Origin: Microcebus murinus
Lineage: Eukaryota; Chordata; Mammalia; Primates; Cheirogaleidae
Reading direction: 5' to 3'
Assembly (NCBI RefSeq): GCF_040939455.1
Contig: NC_134110.1
Location: forward strand, 97,865,001-97,929,000
DNA length: 64,000 bases
Below the pieces are notes generated by a model. The model saw nothing but the letters and a program-made list of their open reading frames with translations. It did not search any database and was not told the DNA's origin. Positions 53,086 to 63,311 of the stretch are shown here, piece after piece. Each line of letters begins with the position of its first letter. The stretch's first letter is position 1. Both the position numbers and the translations under genes were made by a program.

Positions 53086-54230
53086 CATATTTAAAACAAT
53101 TGACTTAAAATCTTTGTACAAAGTGTTCATTATCTGGGCTTCCTTAGGGACAGACAGCCTTTAATTATGGATTTTTTTTTTCTGTGTATGAGCCATACTT
53201 TCTTGTCTCTTTGTATGTCTCATAACTTTTTGTTGAAAAATGTACATTTTGACAATATAATGTAGCAACTCCGGAAATCATATGCTTACCCCTTTCCAGG
53301 GGTTTTGTTAATGCATATTATCATCATTGTTATTTGGGGGTTTTGTTTGTTTGTTTGTTTAGTGCTTTTTCTGAATTAATTTCGTAAAAGCCATGCTCTT
53401 TGTTGTGTGTGCTTTTTGATGTATCTTCTCAGTTAACATAATGGTCAGCTAATGAATGGTCACAGGTTTTCTTAAATTCTTGGGATCAAAATATATCCCA
53501 GTTTTTGCTCAGAGGCTCTGCTTGCATGTTGGGGCCCTCTTGGCCAGAGTTTACAGCTCTGCCTTAGCTTTCACTTCCACTTACAGAGAGCCTCAAGGTC
53601 AGCCAGCGTGAGAGCGTAGGGCCTTGGCAGGCCTTTGCCGAGTGTCTGCACAGCCCCTGAGTATGTGCACATCCTTCCAGATTCTCAGGAATATATAGAA
53701 CCTTTTCAAACCTTTAAAAACATTTTATTCACCAGCCGTTCTTCCTAACATTTTTGGTTAGTCTATTGTTTGCCCCAACTATTGTCTGTCACTCCAGGCA
53801 GCAGCAACTAAAACACTTGCCTATGTATGTTTTTGACAAACATCCTCTGGTAGCATCTTTAGCACTGGGCTAGTTGTGAGTCAGTGGAAACAAAGACAAG
53901 CCTCTCAAGCAGGTCTCCCAGTGAGCCACCAAACAGGCCCAAACAAACAATTGCCGTTCTTTCTGAATGAGGTCCTTTCTGCTCTCTCCAGTGCCAGGAA
54001 CCCAGGCTTTATCTCCAAGGCTACAGCTGAACTGCAGAGTGGGGAATGGGACTAAGACAAGTCAAATGCCACAAGTTTGCTATTGTTGGCAAGATTTCGT
54101 GTTTTTCCTGACTAAGCTTCCCCTGGGTTGCTGCAAGCATTTGATTATTTCCAGAGTCCAAAAAATATCAATTCTGACAGGTTTCTTTTAACCAATTTTT
54201 TAAATTGCTTTTATGGAGGGTAGAATTTCA
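53086..54230 (-). mobile_element. HAL1/L1M-type sequence, continuation after the L1 insertion
   Basis: 'ttgttgaaaaatgtacattt', 'gacaatataatgtagcaact' and 'gcccctgagtatgtgcacat' are typical of the upstream part of an old HAL1/L1 reversed. The right border is unclear. Short frames are not coding. Confidence 0.45.
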
Positions 54231-54520
54231 GATTTCCTTACTTTACCATTTTTGCTGGCATAACCTCTGCCTTTGTTTCCTGAGCACCTCTGTCTACCAT
54301 CCAAACTCTGTCCTCTTCATAATCATACTCAAATTATTTGGAAGACTGTTCACATTTCTTGTCTCACTTGCTTAGTTCTCACTCCATCCTCAAGCTTCTC
54401 CTGTCTGGCTGCCACTCTCACCAATCCACTGAAACTTCTCTTCCTAAAGTCACCAGAGACCTCGATGTCCAAAGTACACTTACTTAACCATTTCCTATTT
54501 TTTTAAACACTGTGAATTTT
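54231..54520. mobile_element. L2-like ancient fragment
   Basis: 'tctggctgccactctcacca', 'atccactgaaacttctcttc' and 'taaagtcaccagagacctcg' follow the order of an L2-type element. Strongly diverged. Confidence 0.4.
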
Positions 54521-54529
54521 GTGCTTCTG

Positions 54530-54620
54530 TGCTGCCACTTTCTACATACTCAGCTCTTAATACAGTGCCTGGCACATAGTAGGCACTCAAAAATATATTT
54601 TGAATGAATGAATAAAAGAA
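54530..54620 (+). mobile_element. MIR/L2-type 3' end
   Basis: 'cagtgcctggcacatagtag' and 'gcactcaaaaatatattttg' with 'aatgaatgaat' are the 3' terminus shared by MIR and L2. Confidence 0.75.
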
Positions 54621-54824
54621 TGATTTCACTACCTTTTTGTCACTCTCACTCTGATATAGATGCCTCTTTCTTGGTCCATCCCTCTCTTGCCTATGGATGC
54701 TCCTCAAGGTTCAGTGACAGGTGATACTCCTTTCTCATTTTACATTCTGTCCCTTAGTTAGTCTCAACCATTTGCAAGCCTTTGTTTATCCCCTGTATGC
54801 CAACTCAAGACATCAAAACCTAAA

Positions 54825-55165
54825 TCATAAGATAAGTAGGTAAAACCCAGTGGATTTGTAGGGCAAGGAAACTACTCTGTATGATACTACAATGGTGGAG
54901 ATATGTCATTATAAAATTTCCCAAATCCATAGAATGTGTATCAGGAGTATAAACTATGTACTTTGGGTGATAATGATGTGTCAATGTAGGTTCTTCACTT
55001 GTAACACATGGGTCACTCTGGTGAGGGATGCCGAGAGTTGGGGGTGCTGTGCATGTGTGGGTGTAGGGAGCATGTGGGAAACTCTCTATCTTCTGGTCAA
55101 TATTGCTGTGAACCTAAAACTGCTAGAGAAAATAAAGCCTATTAGAAAAAAACTTAATCACCATC
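54825..55165 (+). mobile_element. Old L1M-type 3' end
   Basis: 'ctatgtactttgggtgataa', 'tgatgtgtcaatgtaggttc', 'tgtgaacctaaaactgctag' and 'agaaaataaagcct' with a short A-rich tail are a frequent ancient L1 3' UTR. Confidence 0.65.
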
Positions 55166-55375
55166 TTCACCAATAAACTTGCTTCACCTCATATTCCCTT
55201 TCCCAGTAAATAATTCAACCACTCTCCAGGTGTCTTAAACAGAAGCCTGGGAGCCACTTTGACTGACGTCACTCTTTCCATTAATAACATCCAATAATGA
55301 CATTGGTAGGAATGTTATTAAAAAACCAATGTTATTGGTTGAGAAGATGCATGCATGCATGCATTGGCCATCTAC
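55166..55375. repeat. Inverted-repeat and GCAT-repeat region
   Basis: 'caataatgacattggtagga' and 'accaatgttattggttgaga' form an imperfect inverted repeat. A perfect palindromic run of GATGCATGCATGCATGCATT lies at 55347-55366. Both directly precede the transposon at 55380. Confidence 0.6.
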
Positions 55376-55379
55376 TTAA

Positions 55380-55813
55380 CCACTTCAGTACGAGCATCGA
55401 CTAACTTCAGTACAAGCATCGACTATAGTCGACAGCCACAGATGAACATGCACAGCAGAGCGTCGACTTTAGCCGACTGCCATAATATGAAGGCACACAG
55501 CCAAGCGTCAACTTTAGTCAACAGCCAAAAGCTTTTACTTTTACAACTTTTATCTCTGCAGTTGCAGTGTGTACGTTCAGCCAATAAATTACTATGAATC
55601 TGTGACCTTTTAACAAGTCCTTAGTAGAAGTTATCATAGTTATTTTCCTAAAGCTCCCTGTAAAGTAAAACAATCTTTCAGTGCTTTAAAGCTTTCCTCA
55701 TCACATAAGAGCAAAATGGATTCGTCATCAATGCACAGCACAAACTATTGTGCGGACTATGAGTGCCAGCTGTGGGCAAGGTTTTGCGGCCGGTGAGCAT
55801 GGTACCGAAGTGG
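55380..55813 (+). mobile_element. piggyBac-type MITE, copy A, 434 bp
   Basis: The ends are CCACTTCAGTAC and, inverted, GGTACCGAAGTGG. They are flanked by TTAA (55376-55379 and 55814-55817), which is diagnostic for piggyBac. The left end is duplicated (22-bp period, 55382 and 55404). Three subterminal units of 22 bp (starting 55416, 55460 and 55505) carry GTCGACTTTAGCCGAC-like palindromes at about 45-bp spacing. The other half is unique sequence shared with copy B. There is no transposase frame. The length and clean ends fit the non-autonomous piggyBac families reported from mouse lemur. Confidence 0.8.
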
Positions 55814-55817
55814 TTAA

Positions 55818-56657
55818 GTCTGTAAAGCATAGGCTAGCTTTCCCAGGGAACGCCCCAGAGGTAAAACAAGCTTATGAGAAGCAAGTGAAATAGCAAGCTC
55901 CCACTGCTGCCAACTAGGAGTGGAAAAGTAAACTGGTTTCAAATTGGAGACATTTCAGACACCAGCTGACTAGACACAAAAGTGGCCACTGGGCTGCAGG
56001 ATTAGAGAGAAAGCTACCTCTAGAGAGAAGAGGCATTTTGACCTTCTTTGTCAGGGGAAAACAACTCATCACCCTCTGTAAGAACGTCTCCAGGTCGGGA
56101 ATGGTGAACCCCTGCGAGGTATGTGGCCTTTGCGGATATTGGATAGACACAGAGCATAGGCTGAAAACTACAGTGAGACCAAACAATCATGTAGCAACTC
56201 GGATCCCTGGAGAAGGAGATGCTCTGGAAAAAGGGACCCATAGAATTATATATTAAGAAGGGAAATGAAATCGATCAAAAATGTGTTAGTAACTTTCACT
56301 AAAATATTGCATACTGACATTGTATCTCCGAAAGCTATATTTCTCTGTCAATTTTTACATTGTATATAATCTGTAACCAAATTGTATTGTTTAAAATGAA
56401 TATATATAATACATATATATATATTATATATATTCATCCCTCTTGTTTTCCAAGGTGTTATATAATACATTGATTTTTTCAAAGAAAACTCAAATGTGCT
56501 GTAGTGGTTACCTAGGAGATAAGAGAATACATGGCATGATTTGGATTTATTTGTGAATCTAATCCCCCCAATTCTAACATTTCATACCCAAATAATTAGA
56601 AAAAAGTATACTGTTATTTTTTTCTCTAAGTTTATTTCACATTTAGAGAACTAGATG
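55818..56657. other. No gene recognised; (TA)n at about 56395-56440
   Basis: Unique-looking sequence between the two piggyBac copies, with a TATATA microsatellite. Opposing short frames at 55914-56256 have no domain. Confidence 0.45.
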
Positions 56658-57015
56658 TTCTTTGGTACCACGCTCACTGAATGCACTTTGGTACTGCACT
56701 CACCGGCGGCGAACCCCTGCCCACAGCCGCACTCACAGTCCCCACGATAGTCTGTGCTGTGCATTGACGACGAGTCCGCTTGCTCTTGTGTGATGAGGAA
56801 AGATTTAAAGCACTGAAAGCTTGTTTTACTTTACATGCAGCTTTACTTGTAATGTAAATCAGAATAGGTAACATATACATGTATGTTTTCATTACGTTAT
56901 TTTTAAATGTTCACAATTTTATTTTGATAAATGAAAAATTAGAAAAGTCATATCACGGCTGTCGGCTAAAGTTGCCGTTCACGTTCATCTGTGGCTGACG
57001 CTGGTACCAAAGTGG
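56658..57015 (-). mobile_element. piggyBac-type MITE, copy B, opposite orientation
   Basis: The text from 'ctcaccggcggcgaacccct' to 'agcactgaaagcttgtttta' is the reverse complement of copy A at about 55650-55800, with moderate divergence. The right end is GGTACCAAAGTGG followed by TTAA (57016-57019). At the left the terminal sequence CTTTGGTACYRCRCTCAC occurs twice with a 26-bp period, and no TTAA is seen, so this end has changed. Only one palindrome unit (about 56955-56985) is kept, which makes it shorter than copy A. Confidence 0.75.
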
Positions 57016-57019
57016 TTAA

Positions 57020-58550
57020 GAATCAGTTTTTTAATCAAGATTTTAGAAGCTTCTTCTCACCTTGCTTGGATTGATTTTTAAAAAACAAAGCCAAAAAAAT
57101 AAAAGTATCAGTGGCCTCTTAATAAATTAACTGACAAAAAAAATGCAAGAAAATTTCACATGAAATAAAATGCTTATATCTTCCCTGGGGTTGGATAGGC
57201 TTTATTAGAAATCCACTTTACACTTCCTTTACCTTCAAAGATCATCCTATTGAAGTCAACAAGTTCTCTTAAAACATCCTTTCCAGCACTCAGTAGAGAA
57301 AGAGCATAACCCCTACATAATGGTGGAATATGAACCTCAAAGACTTTGTTCCCTTTTATCTAAATGACACAGACTTGCGAGTATGAGAATGGACTAAAAA
57401 TGATAGGAGTTAAAGTCTCCTAATTCTCTGGAGCTCTAGGTCTGCTTAAAGATGTTTGTACTCTTCTTGCCTTTCATCTAACCTCACCTAAGTCATTTAC
57501 ACGAGAAAGGAAAAAGAGCCAAGTAATTGTGCTTTTCTCAGAATCCAACAGTTCTTGGAAAGGAACAAGGCGTCCGGCAGAAGCTCGGAGGGCAGAGGTT
57601 AAAGCATCAAGCGTACAGAAGCTACAAACATGGTTAAACACCCGCCTATCAGTTCAGGGCACCTTGACATGTAGTCCTGAAAGAGCCTTCAAAAATGGTA
57701 ACTGCTATACAATTTAAAATATGTCTGGTTGCGAGAAGGACGAGAAGCCAGCCAGGCTGAGTGGAGCTGGTCACATGCCCATACTCTCTGCTGAAATGCA
57801 CAGCTCTGGGATCAGAAGGAGCAGCCTGTGTCCCCTCCACCCAGTGTCTGTTCTATCCAGTGAGCTTCCACTTTTTGAAAGCTATCACCGTAACAATATT
57901 TAACCATCTGGTGGGCTAACCTTTATTAAAAAATATAAATCCCCAAAGTAGTGACATCTTACTTGATTGATTACTCAGCTTTTGTTTTCAATGGTTGTTT
58001 GGGATAAATCCTGAACGATACTCAATCTCCCCTTCATGCCACAGCTCTCTGGATCTTACTTGCTGTGTTCCAATCAAGTTGACATGATGCCAATGGGAAC
58101 AACTCATCCTTCTTCTCCTTTAATTTGCCCTTTGGGTACAAGTGCTGTACTTTAAGATGGTGATATAATTCGAAATAAGAACCTCTACCCGGTCTGTGGA
58201 GATAAAATAAGAAAGTGATCTGCAGCCCTGGATAATGCCAAGGAGAGTATTTTTTTAACATCATTGGAAGTCCTGCTGATATGAAATGTCTCATAAACAG
58301 CATGATGTAAAAACTGACATCTGTTAACCATGTAAAGTTGACTTTGTGGAGCCCACTTCCCAACTTAGCTTGTGGGTGTTTGAAAAAATAAATGGCACAT
58401 GAGAAGAGTCTACTCTTCAACAGATATAGAAGTTTATTTTTCATTCCAATCAAAGAAATATTAGCCCTGCTTTCTAAAGTAAAACAGCTACAACAAGACT
58501 GTAAAAGCGCTAAAGAAGGTGCTTGCTGGGTTCCTAACTACAAGCCTCCA
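57020..58550. other. No gene or repeat recognised
   Basis: Unique-looking sequence. A 139-codon minus-strand frame at 58034-58453 has no recognised domain. Confidence 0.4.
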
Positions 58551-58554
58551 AACC

Positions 58555-58606
58555 CAGCTACTCCAAACCTCCAGCTACTCCACACCTCCAGCTACTTATC
58601 ACCCAG
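58555..58606. repeat. 17-bp tandem repeat, three units
   Basis: CAGCTACTCCAAACCTC, CAGCTACTCCACACCTC and CAGCTACTTATCACCCA follow each other. A small minisatellite. Confidence 0.85.
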
Positions 58607-60160
58607 TTACGGATATTCTGACTTGAGTCAGGAATGTCTTCCAGTCAGGCTCATCCAGTACGGACTCACCTCTTCCTCTGCGAGGAGATTTGTAAAAGCT
58701 GGAAAACAAGAATGGACTTAGATAATGTCACACAGCTAGTGAAAGCTTCAAATGAGAGCAAACTTACAAATGGCGGTCACTTTCTCTCTATACCGATTTG
58801 AATTTACTCCTGACATCTACGGAATATTTTGCATTCTGTTTTTGCTTTGATCTGTAGCTCTTAATTCATCATCCATAGGTAAATCATGTATTTATAGTAA
58901 AATGTCCATTTTAAACTATCTTTAAGAAGCAGTAAAATTTTCAATATCGCCCAATTTTCTCAGCATCTAACATCTTTCCTCTTAACGCATGTTTTTAATG
59001 TGATTTTACTCAACCAATTCTATCATGCTGACATTTGAATATGAAGCACATTTTAGCAGAAACAACAAATTGAGAGCATTTAGGAAGAAACAGAAGCTAT
59101 CCTCAATCTCCATTTCCAGGATTACCTTGGTATGAGTTCAGTTTAATACTGAGTCAGCATTAGTCCTTTAACCAAACTACAACAATCTGTAAACTCCATA
59201 TGACTCCAGCTTTCAGCAGAGCCCTTGAGCTGGGTGACAGAGCCGACCTGGGGTTGGGAGGTGGCCCTGCTCTTCTCCACTCAAGGCTGGGATGCCGTGC
59301 CGTGTTCTGAGGGCCACGCTTGCAGAGTGGTGCTGATGGATGAGCAGAGTAGACAAAGGGCAGAAGCCTGATGTCACAGCACAGGGAGGCCTAGAGGAGG
59401 GGAGAAGAGCTGAGCTGGCTCTGCTGGTTACTGTGACCTTGCAAGCTAGTCACCCTCTTGGCCAGTCTCCTCATGTGTTAAGTTAGGATGTTACAATTGG
59501 AGGCATGAACGTACGATAAAATGATAATAATAATTAGATGGATGAAACAATGCCTATGGTGCTGCAGAAATGGACTCTTGACTGGGCCTGTGGAAACTGA
59601 CCACCTCCCCCCGCCACAAAGTCCCAGCATGGCCGTGGGATGCTCTCCTCTCTTTAGTTGTCCCCTGGGTGTGCAGGTACATGTCAGATCCCCTGCATCC
59701 ACATGGAGAGACGAGACAGTCTCCACTGTGGTGGAGAATCCAGTGATGTGTTCCCTGAACATGGACCACAACATGATCCAAAGGACAGCTACCACCATCT
59801 GGGAGGTTTGGGGGGCCTGAAAGCCATGCCTTCATCAGGAACATTCCATGCCAATTTCTGCTTTGTGCAGCCATTTCTCTGAGTTTCCTGTCTTTGTCAT
59901 TAAAGAACATGGACATCTACCTGTCCTTGGCCATCCTCCTAACACACTACAGTTCAGTGGCAATGACCACATGGAAGCTCCCTCCTCCAGCTCTCTGGGA
60001 GTCCATGAGTCCACCAGGAAAAGAAGAGAGAAGATTCAATATGAGACAAGATAGTGAGCTATGGACATTTCATGTGTAAAGAAAATTAAATAACTTCTTT
60101 ATAGGAATAAAAAGTTACTCGATCTAAAAAAGCCATTTTAAACCTTCAGACAAGTTCAGT
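58607..60160. other. No gene assigned
   Basis: Unique-looking. Several overlapping frames lie at 59478-60079 on both strands. None has a domain or splice context that I recognise. The text at 59750-60070 has the look of an old repeat or gene-derived fragment but cannot be assigned. Confidence 0.3.
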
Positions 60161-60460
60161 CCGAATTAATTTGTTCTGCATCATGGCAGACTCTCCAGCA
60201 GAGGGTGAAGAACCCCTGGGGGAGATGCTGGCAGGAAGCACGAGACGTTGGCGGGAGAGAGGAGCAGGAGCATTTCGATAGCTTCCAAACCCTTGAGTCT
60301 CGAAGTCCATCAGAAAAAGAAGCAACAAAGGAGAGAAATAGAAAAGAGGGGAAAAAACAAAATCAAGAAAGAATTAACCATAAAAATGAGCCAACAACCA
60401 GCAAGGAAAAAGCAAAGTTTACCAAAAGAACCACCTGAATAGATTGTACAAATTTGCTTG
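60161..60460 (+). other. Gene-like fragment of unknown origin
   Basis: From ATG at 60184, the frame reads MADSPAEGEEPLGEMLAGST and then stops. Neighbouring frames continue with Lys/Arg-rich text (60205-60438 and 60248-60442). It could be a frameshifted fragment of a processed pseudogene with an acidic start and a basic tail, or simple purine-rich composition. I do not recognise a parent gene. Confidence 0.2.
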
Positions 60461-61790
60461 TCATTGGCTGGTGGTAACAAAAGGGGCAAGGTGTAATTCT
60501 ATAGCAGATTGGAACAGCAAAGCAAGTCCCCACCAAAAGGAGGACCGAGGGCCACTCTTTTCTTTGACTGCCCTCAGCTTCTCGTGTCCTTTTTGTCAAG
60601 AAAATTGTCCAGGTCAGGGCTCAGCAATCTTTGCCATTTAAAAAAATTTTAGTATACCATGTTTTTGCCCAGCCAGCATCTGTTTCCATGGAAACCTAAA
60701 AGACTCTGAAGTTAGTAGCAGAAAACCCTGGGACTGGATTGGCTTTGCCTTTTACATCAACTGAAGGCAAACATCACAGGGTCTCAACCTGTCTGGCCCT
60801 CCAGGCCTTGGTTTTGGGTTTTGTTAGAAAAAAACAGTTAAACTAAGCCCTGGAAAACTCCTCAACACATTTGTTTAAACTAACAGTCAGCACACACCAC
60901 TCTGGTGTACCTCATGCTGATATGAGCAGCAAGGTGCGTGGAAAGAGGAATAAGGAGTGAGGACAGCCTGCAGTGGCTGGTGGGAACTGGTCTTCACCCA
61001 CAGGGAAGACGGACCAGGCCACAAGCATTTGCCACTTACTAGCCTGCGACTTCTGCAGTGCTGGGAAGTGGTAGACCTTGGCCACTGAGAACCACGCTCT
61101 GGATTTGTGCATCCTGCAAATATTAATAGCCATGCAGCCCCAGCGTGTGGCAGGGTCTGTGCTGAGTCACGAGGTCCCCGCGGTGAACAAAACAGGCATG
61201 GCTTCAACGGCTGTACTCTGAACTGCAAGCGGGGTAAGTATTACTAAGGACACGTGCAGGCACTACAGGAGACTAGGACAGGTGTGACAGATGTGGACCC
61301 ATGAGCAGGCGAACGCAGTGAGTGAAGAAAGGTAGGCAGGGGGGAGGGAAACGCCATGGGGGAGGGAGGCTTCCACGCCTCTGTTTGAGCTGGAGCAAGT
61401 CGCCAGCACCTCGGAAGCTTCCTTTCCTCCTGGGTGAACGAGACTGAGACCTGCATGCGCTTGCCAGTGGGAGGTGTCAAGCTCTGTACAGCGCAGAGCG
61501 TGAACACCGAGCACCTGCCTTCGGAGAGCGGGAGGGTGGGCCAGCGGCCTCCAAGTGCCCTTCCGACTCCCAGATCTGAAGCATCAACACACGAAGTCCA
61601 CTCTTCCCTTTGCATACTTAATAGGCAAAACACTCTGAGCTGTAAGATGCACTGAAAACTTTAAAAGGAAATAAGACAAAACTTGAGAGTAAAAAGCGGT
61701 CCATTTCCCGATACCCTTATGATAAGTCATGGAGAACGGCATGAAACTTAAAGGTGTGAGCTAGAAGCAGCCCAGGACAAGGGGAGGGGG
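60461..61790. other. No gene or repeat recognised
   Basis: Moderately GC-rich unique-looking sequence with overlapping frames on both strands. No splice or promoter feature stands out. Confidence 0.35.
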
Positions 61791-61799
61791 CTCGGGTCT

Positions 61800-61985
61800 G
61801 GGCGTCATTGACTTGCCGCTGTGCCACCTGGGGCCTGGGCATGTCCCTCTGCCCTGTGGGGCCTAAGCTTCCTCAGGACAACCGCAGAGCTGGAGGAGGT
61901 GTTGGGGCAGGTCTGTTTGTGGTACTTCTCTGACTTCTCTTTCTGAGCCGAGGTTTCCCATCAGTAAACTGGAGACAGTCCCCGG
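61800..61985 (+). mobile_element. Possible MIR remnants
   Basis: 'tgacttgccgctgtgccacc', 'ctaagcttcctcagga', and then 'gaggtttcccatcagtaaac' followed by 'tggagacagt' follow the order of the MIR 5' half. Two partial copies may be present. Confidence 0.4.
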
Positions 61986-62519
61986 CCTTCCTCCCGGAGC
62001 TGCTGGGGGATGAAGTCTGCAGACCCCAGAGACCAGCATGACCTCTGGTGACATGATCACCAGCATGACCGGCACAGTTAGTGCTGACGGTAGGTGAGCT
62101 GAGAGCGGCGCTGCTGCCCTGTGCCCGTGTTCTCCAGGGACCTTCCAGAAGGCAGGGGTGTAAGGTGTACAAGAACACCCCTCAAGCCAGGGGACACCCC
62201 GTGCCTGCGGAGCCAGCCTGCTCCTCTGCCTCAGTGTCCAACTTAAGAGGGAGTTAAAAATCAGCCGTGTGTACTGCAAGGTAAATCAGATCTAGTTTTT
62301 CTTAAAGGTAAAATGCAGATATGTACACATATGTAAAGATACCTTAACAACAACAAAAAACAGTAAAAGACATGATATAAAAACAAGAAAAGAAAAAATG
62401 CACACAAACACCAAGCATTTGTTCTCAGAAATTCAAGTTCAAACCTATTCTCTGGCTAAGACATGAAGCAGAGGCCCTGCAGACTCTAGCGCCACTCCCA
62501 GGCACGGCTGAAGGCCCCT
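61986..62519. other. No gene or repeat recognised
   Basis: GC-rich sequence, then an A-rich patch near 62340-62400. The minus-strand frames at 61863-62279 overlap in two registers and are unlikely to be coding. Confidence 0.35.
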
Positions 62520-62820
62520 CCCTAAGCACTCTCTGCTCCTGGCTTTTGCACGGGGTGATTTCCCCTTTTTATAAGCCTGTCCTCTGTGCATGCTGTAAAT
62601 TTCTCCTCCTGGAAGCCCTCCTTGGTTCTCCCAGGCAGAGGGTAACTTGCTTCTCTGCCTAGCGCACTTTGCTCCTATCTCTCCTACAAAAACTGCTCAT
62701 TGACTATGATCATATGTTTATGCTTCTGTCCACCCCAGTGATGTGTGAATGTTTGCAGCAGGTGCATGACCTGGTCTGCCTTAGCCCCAGCGCTGGCACA
62801 AGGAAGACAGTGTGTGAGTG
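62520..62820 (+). mobile_element. L2-like fragment
   Basis: 'ctctctgctcctggcttttg', 'cctcctggaagccctccttg' and 'tgacctggtctgccttagcc' then 'ccagcgctggcacaagg' fit an L2 3' region. Diverged. Confidence 0.45.
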
Positions 62821-62872
62821 TGTGGAACACCTAGGGAAAGACTTCACACGGGCACACTTAATGAATACTATT

Positions 62873-63311
62873 TGTTATGGGTTGAGTTGTGCCCCCAAAA
62901 TTCATATGTTGAAATCTTAGACCCTAGAATCTCAGAATGTGACTTTATTTGGAAATAAAGTCAGTCAATTAGTTAAATTATGATGAGGTCATTAAGGCGA
63001 ACCGTAATCCAGTATGACTGGTGTCCTTATAAAAAGGGTGATCTGGGCGCAGACACACACAGGGCGAACCCCAGGTGGACATGGAGTGCTATGCTTGTAC
63101 AAGCCATGGAGCAGCAAGGACTGCCAGCAGACCACCAGAGGCCGGGGCCAGGCATGGGGCAGGCTCTTCCTCACAGCCTGCCGAAGGAGCCAGCCCTGCT
63201 GACACCCCGGGTGCAGACTTCCAGCTTCCAGAACCGGGAGACAATCCAGTCCTCTTGTTTAAGCTGCCCAGTTCGTGGTGCTTTGTCACGGAAGCCCCAA
63301 CAAACTAACAC
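62873..63311 (+). mobile_element. MaLR LTR (MLT1-like)
   Basis: It begins TGTTATGGGTTGAGTTGTGC and contains 'ttcatatgttgaaatcttag', 'tatgactggtgtccttataa', 'gactgccagcagaccaccag' and 'tttaagctgcccagttcgtg', ending near 'caacaaactaaca'. It is related in its first part to the LTR split at 43371/47745. No internal region is attached. Confidence 0.7.

Noticed and set aside
55416..55526. CRISPR-like array of short repeats with regular spacing
   Set aside because: There are only three units with diverged palindromes inside a TTAA-flanked transposon in mammalian DNA. They are subterminal repeats of the element.
59478..60079. Cluster of short frames suggesting an exon
   Set aside because: Six frames overlap on both strands, with no splice signals or domain. 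I could not decide on any as real.
61863..62279. 138-codon minus-strand frame
   Set aside because: A second minus-strand frame overlaps it in another register, and MIR-like remnants lie inside, so coding is unlikely.
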